Origin: Stropharia rugosoannulata
Lineage: Eukaryota; Basidiomycota; Agaricomycetes; Agaricales; Strophariaceae
Reading direction: 5' to 3'
Assembly (NCBI GenBank): GCA_028532985.1
Contig: JANCIK010000003.1
Coordinates: forward strand, 1,622,001-1,686,000
Length of the DNA: 64,000 nt
Shown here: piece after piece, positions 57,996-64,000 of the stretch
How positions within the stretch are numbered: position 1 is the stretch's first letter
Layout: every line of letters starts with the position of its first letter
The notes under the pieces: model-generated
What the model saw: only the letters and a program-made list of their open reading frames with translations
Told to the model about the DNA's origin: nothing
Databases searched by the model: none
Program-made: the position numbers and the translations under genes

Positions 57996-60309
57996 ATGAT
58001 CGGCGACCGTGACCCTTTCGCTCCTCTGCTACACGACTTTCTCAATGTTAAAAGTGACATAAAACTGCATCCAAATCTGGGTCCCAAGGCGAGACAGCCA
58101 CTGGATTTCTTCGACCGCCATGTTGGCACAAGTCTACAGTTAAAAACTATCAAAAGGGCGCCATGGATTCCCACTATCCTTTGTCAACTATGTGAAAACT
58201 CTATCAAGGACTTCACTTCATCTGGTCATGTCTTTCTTGAGGATGAACATTACTGCTATCTTGCCCACGGTTATACACTTGACTCGGCCGACGTTGAAAA
58301 CGTGCTCAATCACTACTTTGGGGTTGTATCTCAAAGGTGCTATGCCTTTGCATCTAAGCTGCTATTCCACCCCAATGACACAAGCTGGTTTTCGTTTATA
58401 ACGGAAGACCATACCAATATAGAAAACTCTTTCTATCAGTTTGGCGTTTCATGTATCATGGACTCCGAAGAAACAGAGACTGGCGAAAGGGTCTTCTTTG
58501 AGCCTGACGACACAAGACCAATTCTGGACGATTGGGTCACGCCCGCATTACTGAAGCTGGAAGGTGCTAAAGGAATCTATCAATACGAGTTTTACTCTAA
58601 TAACAAACAAGGAGAGGGTTTGATAAAAAACATGGGACCATGTGCCAAGTTCAAATGGGAGACAACTGCTGTCACTGGTGCTCCCTGTGTCCCGGAATCG
58701 TCAAAACCACCTGACTCTCATGCGACAAAATCACTTTTTCCCCAGCTCGGAGACTCGGCACTTCCCAAATCAAATCCAAGTAATGCACCTGAGCCAGCAG
58801 GTGCGCCAAGGGCGAAACGGAAAGTGGTGGTGCCTCAGCAAAAAATTGAAGATCCTGACCATCCATACAGGATGAACATTAACCACTATATCCAAAAGGT
58901 AAGCACTAGGCACCTTCTATGCTATGAGTATATCATATTGAAACATCTAGGGGTGGGTACACGCAGTCCAGCAGGACTGTACCTTCATAGTATTCCACTG
59001 CGGCAGGTATGAGCGAATAGGCATACGTCATCGCGCGACGCAGACGCTATACCTCTCGGATTTGATAAACACTACCCGTATGAAGGGTTATGGCCAGATG
59101 CACCTTGGTCTAATGCTTGCCGCCGTAAAGGACCGACTCGAGACAGTGGATTTGAAGGACAAAAGCAAATCTCGGAAACGCAAACGAGAAGCCGAGTCAA
59201 TAGACTTTATGCCATACAGCAGCATGAAAGACAAGGCGACAAGAAGACTACGTCGAAGGTTAAATCCCGACTTAGAAATAGCCTTACTAGAACTGGACGA
59301 GAAAGTTAGTTGCAGTATAATGTTATTCTGCAGGTCGAAGTTTCACTGACCGGATCATTAGGCCTTTGACGATGAGCTGGCGAAGCGGGACTTGATTCTC
59401 TTCCATTTCAATACAAATAACCATCAGTCCCCCGCACCTTCTTCGTTTTGCAGAATGGAGCGGTCATGCGTGGTAGAGCCATATGATAGTGAACCTTATG
59501 CCTTCGAGCGCAGGGCGTCGTATCCTCCAGAAAGCTATATCTCTGTGGTAACACTCGGCGGAAATGTTGGCCAAGGTGCAGTCGGCGTTGTCTATAAGGC
59601 ACTGGTAAGCATCGAAATGTCCAGGGGTGTCAAACATCGGCGAAATATGATTGTTAAAGTGGCGACGGGTACTAAGAAAGAACAAATGGTCTATGAGTAT
59701 GAGGCATATAAACGGCTAGCTGAAGCAGAGGTCGCGGACGGCATTATTGGTGTACATGGTCTTTTCCATGACATAGAAACGGGAGTCCTGGTCATGCTCA
59801 TGGAGGACGCTGGAATTTCATTGCGCGATCGTGCCCTTGCACGCGGTGAGAGTGATGAATACGGCGTAGTTCAGACTACGGCAGAAGAGCGGTGCGTGTG
59901 TCAATGCTGTCTGTCTTGTGTTCCTCCCATTTACAATATTCTTCTTTCCAGTGATGCATATATTCGAATCTTGAGGGGTATACACAGTGCCGAATTGACC
60001 CATGCGGATCTTCGGATTGATAACCTTATGATGAACGCAAATGGAGATGTATTCATCATTGACTTTGATCTTGCAGATGACAATATGTTTTACGTGCGGG
60101 AAGATATGACAGAGATGTTGCAAGCGATTGGATGGGAAGAATACAACTACTTGAAGGATGAGAATAGCGACGAAGAGGACGAGAATGAAAGCGAGGATGA
60201 TGTTTGGGAAGACGGAGAAGAGGAAGACGACGATGAGGAGAAAGAGGAAGAGAGTGGGGACGAGCGTTCAGTTGACGAAGTAGAGGAAGATGACGGTGAA
60301 GACACCTAA
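57996..60309 (+). CDS. two-domain protein with intact protein-kinase domain and degenerate REase-like region
   Basis: Four exons (57996-58898, 58975-59304, 59362-59891, 59952-60309) join to 2121 nt, 706 residues. The N-terminal 300 residues align loosely with the neighbour at 53,676-56,145, but the ExK site reads YEFYS (Glu198, Tyr200). The shared block follows as DCTFIVFHCG (302), then QTLYLS and MHLGLML. A basic stretch (KSRKRKRE) may be a nuclear signal. The kinase domain has GGNVGQGAVGVVYKA (Gly-loop 477-491) and VKVAT (Lys510). It also has Glu525 in YEYEA, HADLRIDN (His605, Asp607, Asn612) and IDFD (Asp625). All catalytic positions are present. The C-terminus is about 60 residues of mostly Glu/Asp. 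Substrate unknown. Confidence 0.8.
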
Positions 60310-60914
60310 TACATGCGGAGACAGCTTTGCAGACGTCAGCCCACTTCACATACATATTATACTTATTTACTTACTTATCTGACTTCCTCGCGCTTGAGCA
60401 TGTCTATACCTATTAATCTATATACCAAAGAAGAGAATCCTTTAAAAGAGCTTATCTCTCGCTAAACAGGAATCTTCGGCATTCCTTTAAATCAACTCAA
60501 CACACCAGGCCCCGCAAACATCTGGGAATAATGATACTACGAGCAGTTGGTACAACGATTACAAGAAAGCATAAAACACAAAGGAAAGAGCAGGCATTAG
60601 ACACCGGAAGGAAATACATGGGGTCGAGATGGGGGCGCAGGCAGGGCAGACGAGAGGTACTATGGCATGCATAGGTGGATGGAGGTGGATGGATACGTAG
60701 GTATGTTCGGTTGGTATTATCAATTAAGTTAGTCGGTATTAGAGAGGCGGCGGGATGCGCGTCCGGAACAGGCTGCAGGGTAGCGTTTCTGCCAACCCTG
60801 CGCATCGGTGGAGGGGTGGTGATCCAAGAAAACAAACAAGAATATAGATAGGGTAGATGTGCGTACCCGTGTAGGACGCGGTTGGTTTTACATATTTGTA
60901 TTTGGACCCGACTA
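60310..60914. other. convergent intergenic stretch between kinase gene and SGF11
   Basis: About 600 bases between two stops; both 3' UTRs are expected. Rich in short GGATGG-type purine repeats near 60660-60690. No gene recognised. Confidence 0.45.
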
Positions 60915-62940
60915 CTAGTCGCTGTCGGTGTCGGTAGACGAACCCGTCTCGTTCGCGTGGTCGACCTCTGTCCAAAAAGTAAAAATATCAGCTTTCTTCC
61001 TGTCACAAAACAAAGTGACGAAAGCACGCACCGTATTCGAAGCCCGGAACATGTACAGGCGGTGGGCGGGGCGGTGTTGGCCGCTTCGGCGGGCCCGTGC
61101 CCATCGCTGGCGGGCGCGGGGGCCCATTTCCCGGCCTACTTGCACCCCCACCGCCTGCACCAGCACTCTTCCCGTTCGGTGCTGCACCGTAGGGCGCCCG
61201 CGAGCGCGCCGGTGGCTCAGGCTCAGGTTCGGACGAGCGCGAGTCGTCCGATGAGTCGTCCCGCTCAAGGAAGGACGTGGAAGAGGCACGCAGCTTGGAG
61301 GGGATTTTGGAGTGCGAGGTGTTCGCTGAGGAGGGAGAGAAGTGGGACTATGTATATATGCGCGAGTAGATGGATGTATTTGAGTTCATTCGTCGAATAA
61401 AAAGTGAAACACGAGGACATGGAGCTCGTTAGAAAGTGCTGGGGAGGAAATATAGTTCTTACGGTAGACGGCAAGCCGGAGGAGTCGGGGTCCGCTTTGA
61501 CACGGGATACGGGGGAGCCTGTAAATCATCGTTGGATATTCCTGTTGTGTACAAAAAAAAAAAAGTTTGCATACCTGACGGTTTGTTCTTCTTAGATTTC
61601 TTGTTCGGGGAGATCTGCGGTGAGCCGGGCTGGGGTATCATTTGGTGATCGTCAGCCCACTGTCCTTGTACAAATAATACACGATAAAAACATACGCGTT
61701 TGCGCTTGAGCGAGAATCCATCCTCGTCACCTGTATCCACAGATAAATCAGCGTTCGGTCTCGGTCAGCCAAACGATGCATCGCATACCGCCCTTCTTCG
61801 CCTTTGCCTTTCCTTTCACGACCTTTGCGTCATCCGATACATGCCCAAGGTCCGAAAGAGGCGACGCTGAGCGCCCAGTGTCCGACGGCGGCCTGGCATT
61901 CATCATCAGCATGATCCACATAGAGCATTCACCTTCTAAGACATAAAACGACAAACGCACTTTGTCTTCGCATTCGCAGTCGCGCGCGGGGCGCCGCGCC
62001 GCGTGTTATTCAAGCCCATGCACGAGCTCAGGTGCGGTGCGTACCGATTCGACGCGACCTACACAAGCAACGAAAACACAGACAGCCCGTCAGGTCCGCG
62101 GAGACAAACATAGAGAGGGATATAGGCCGCACCTGGCGCGCGCACAAGACGCAGTCGAGAAGGAGCGTCCCGTCCGCCCCGCGCTGACCCTGACTCGTGG
62201 GCGTGCTTGCGCCCGTTCCGTTCGTCTGCCCTCCACTGCGCGCAAGGGGCACCTCCGCGCTCGCGGCGGACGAGGGCGTCCCCGCGCGCGACGCCGCCAC
62301 TGCGGCCGCTGCTGCCGAAGCCGCGTTCGCCGGGGTGTGTACTGCATGTCGGTGGGTCAGTCAACAAGGGTTTTCGTGGGCAGGCAGGCAGGCAGGCGGG
62401 AAGGCGGGACAGGCGCACGCGGGCGAAAAGCGGAAAAGGGAACGCGACTACGTCAGTTCGCATTCCACGGGGACTTTAGAGACACCGCACGTACCGGAGC
62501 CGCAGCTGTGCCATTTACGCCATGTTTAGTGTATGATGCAGTGGTTGATTTTCAGTCGGTGGCAACGTCGAAGGAACCGTTGGGCATTCATTGATCGAAA
62601 GAAAAAGGTGTGGAGGAGATACAAAAGACGAAGCCGTCAGCCCGATAGGCATAAAACGAGGCACGGGGGGAAGAAAAAGGCACGCACCGGGTCTTGCAAA
62701 GCTTGCAGACCGTGCGGCTGCGCGCGACCTCCTGGTGCGACTGGAGAGTAGCGTCCATCACGAGCTCCTCAAGCATCGCCTGGAACACACGCGCCGTCTG
62801 TGAACAATGTATGTACGCAGCGCCGAATCAGGGCGGGAGGTCAGGCAGGGTCAGCGGGGACGGGCAGGCAGAGAAGGCAGACAGGACGCACGAGGGCATT
62901 GAGGGTCTCCTCTCTCTCCGACTTGGGCATAATGCTGCTC
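60915..62940 (-). CDS. SGF11: SAGA-associated factor 11 (SGF11), long form
   Basis: Subunit of the SAGA histone H2B deubiquitinase module. Exon 1 gives MPKSEREETLNAL and exon 2 gives AMLEELVMDATLQSHQEVAR then VCKLCKTR, the N-terminal helix. An 11-nt micro-exon (62505-62495) links to HTPANAAS and an Ala/Ser/Gly-rich stretch. The zinc finger is LLDCVLCARQ joined to VASNRYAPHLSSCMGL, the SGF11 C-x2-C..H-x3-C signature with the APHL..CMG core that docks on nucleosomes. Downstream exons give PPSDTGRSASPLSDLGHVS, KAKAKKG, FSLKRKR, PNKKSKKNK and a Ser/Asp/Pro-rich tail ending TGSSTDTDSD. Yeast Sgf11 is about 99 residues; this model is roughly three times longer. An upstream in-frame ATG at 63059 is possible but less likely. 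Confidence 0.85.
62379..62398. repeat. GGCA tetranucleotide repeat in an SGF11 intron
   Basis: Four to five tandem GGCA copies upstream (in genome order) of a GGCGGG-rich stretch, within the intron before the zinc-finger exon. A simple sequence repeat with no evident function. Confidence 0.7.
62495..62505 (-). other. 11-nt micro-exon of SGF11
   Basis: Exon 2 ends in phase 2 at a GTGCGT donor, while every acceptor in front of the HTPANAAS frame needs phase 1. CACAG-CTGCGGCTCCG-GTACGT lies between, and its 11 nt correct the phase, giving CKTRCGSVHTP. This is inferred from frame and splice signals only. Confidence 0.55.
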
Positions 62941-63261
62941 GTCGGACAGGATGGTGAGCAGAGAGGTGGGGCAGCTGTGATGGGTCCAGCGGACAATGCC
63001 AATCCAGTGGCCTGCACTGCTAATTTGCGCACGTGACTCCACTTCTTGTGTCGCCGCATCTCAGAACGAAAGTCTCTTTCAATTTAAACAAGATGTACTA
63101 GTAGGCACTAATAAGATGCAGCTAAGCTCTAGGTAAAAAGGGTGTCATAAATCGAGAATCGTAAAGCACAGAATTTTCCATCGTCTTCCAAAATGTTTGT
63201 GTATCTTTAATCCTCCAAAGGAAAAAATATCCGTCCGTTTTATACCTCCCTTCCCCTCCAC
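62941..63261. other. intergenic between SGF11 start and PB1 gene stop
   Basis: About 320 bases with the SGF11 promoter and 3' UTR of the PB1 gene. No gene recognised. Confidence 0.45.
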
Positions 63262-64000
63262 TCAGTAGTTGTTCGATGTCAGCCTCGAGATGGTGAACAC
63301 GCCAATAATAACCACTGCAAGAGCACCGATGCTCGCAGGCAGCAGCAGATCCTTCGGGATTCCCATCACCTCATCCGCGCCAGCGCCAGCGGCGGACCGC
63401 TGCCTCCTCGCATGCCTGTACTCTTCGTCCTCATCGACAGCCTTCACGGGCGACGGAATAGGAATAGGTGTTGCTACACCGGCAGAGGCAGCCTCGGCCT
63501 TCTCCACCTCACGCACTTCCGCCTTCGCCTCTTGTACAGCTTCCGCAGCCTTGGCCGCACTCTGCCCAGCGCCAGCTTCTGCCCAGCCACGGTCGCCCTG
63601 GACAAAGAGCACAACACGGTCCGTGCCAGCTGCGCGCGCGATCTTCACTGCCTCAGCCACGTCGTGGTCCGACGTCATTAGCACCGTGTCCCCGTCCGCG
63701 TCCGTGTATGCTAGGTGGAACACGCTCGGGTCGGGGGGCGCCGCACCCTCGCCCGCAAGCGCAAACTCGGTGAAGAAAGGGTCCGTCGCGAGCTTCCCTG
63801 CGACAATCTCGCGCAGATGCTCAACGCTGTCATGCCGCGCCTGGAAGCGGTGTGTGCGCCCGCTCGGCGTGCGGAACTTGAACACGTAGGTCCCGTCGTC
63901 GACTGGGATCGGGGCCCCGCCGATCCCGGAGGGCGCGCTGAAGCCCTTCGAACGGGCGTACGACTCGAGGGCGGAAACCTGGTCATCGTCCATGACTGAT
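63262..64000 (-). CDS. C-terminal part of a PB1-domain membrane protein (CBS/PB1, Mug70-like), partial
   Basis: The frame is open to the right edge of the window, so the 5' part is missing; the ATG at 63993 need not be the start. The PB1 domain reads GTYVFKFRTPSGRTHRFQA, FHLAYTDADGDTVLMTSDHD and VAEAVKIARA, with the OPCA-type acidic loop DADGD..SDHD. An Ala/Glu-rich helix follows, then a charged linker. A C-terminal hydrophobic anchor (LLLPASIGALAVVIIGVFTI) ends RLTSNNY. In fungi this PB1-plus-C-terminal-anchor arrangement is typical of proteins with N-terminal CBS repeats (Mug70-like). The CBS part would lie beyond the window, so that name is an inference. Confidence 0.7.
   Translation of the reverse strand, partial: SVMDDDQVSALESYARSKGFSAPSGIGGAPIPVDDGTYVFKFRTPSGRTHRFQARHDSVEHLREIVAGKLATDPFFTEFALAGEGAAPPDPSVFHLAYTDADGDTVLMTSDHDVAEAVKIARAAGTDRVVLFVQGDRGWAEAGAGQSAAKAAEAVQEAKAEVREVEKAEAASAGVATPIPIPSPVKAVDEDEEYRHARRQRSAAGAGADEVMGIPKDLLLPASIGALAVVIIGVFTISRLTSNNY

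Noticed and set aside
62059..62463. Arg-rich frames of 70-134 codons on both strands in the GC-rich interval
   Set aside because: These are shadows of the SGF11 zinc-finger exon and its introns; only the frame with LLDCVLCARQ has family support.
1..64000. CRISPR array, prophage, IS element or bacterial operon
   Set aside because: The window is eukaryotic nuclear DNA with spliceosomal introns; no regularly spaced repeats or transposase genes were seen.

Overview
The window is nuclear DNA of a filamentous basidiomycete, most likely an agaricomycete. Genes are split by many short GT..AG introns of about 48-75 nt. Protein families include a fungal Ras with a CAAX box, MTC1 and a UPF0658 Golgi protein. 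A basidiomycete-style BTB protein and an orphan REase-like/kinase fusion pair are also present. Gene models were built by eye from splice signals, reading frame and family resemblance; no search was run.

Layout. The left part (1.6-26.5 kb) is dense housekeeping sequence. In order it holds a peroxisomal acyl-CoA thioesterase (-), RAD14/XPA (-), a class I histone deacetylase (-), a DinB-fold protein (-), the succinyl-CoA ligase beta subunit (+) and a 1692-residue low-complexity protein with a PAM2w-like motif (-). These are followed by the splicing factor SPF27/BCAS2 (-), the complex I 30-kDa subunit (+), MTC1 (-), PXMP4 (+), a BTB protein (-) and a canonical Ras (-).

The middle (26.5-41.8 kb) is gene-poor. 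It holds a second, divergent Ras paralogue (-) with the same exon structure, a 94-residue orphan (-), a Yippee-like protein (-) and an intron-containing tRNA-Met (+).

The right part (41.8-64 kb) is dense again. It holds a Ulp1-type SUMO protease (+), a Bet1-like SNARE (-), a UPF0658 Golgi membrane protein (-), peptidyl-tRNA hydrolase 2 (-) and an MFS transporter (+). It continues with a divergently transcribed pair of related two-domain proteins (- and +), the SAGA subunit SGF11 (-) and the C-terminal part of a PB1-domain membrane protein (-, running off the window).

Most striking observations: (1) both Ras paralogues need a 2-nt micro-exon to keep the effector loop in frame; PTH2 needs a 6-nt and SGF11 an 11-nt micro-exon. 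(2) The divergent pair at 53.7-60.3 kb shares one architecture, but each member appears to have lost the other's catalytic half: one keeps a nuclease-like motif with a dead kinase, the other a complete kinase with a broken nuclease-like motif. (3) The second Ras carries Pro at position 12 and Ser at position 61 and has no CAAX box. The genes are individual eukaryotic transcription units and form no operon-like pathway.
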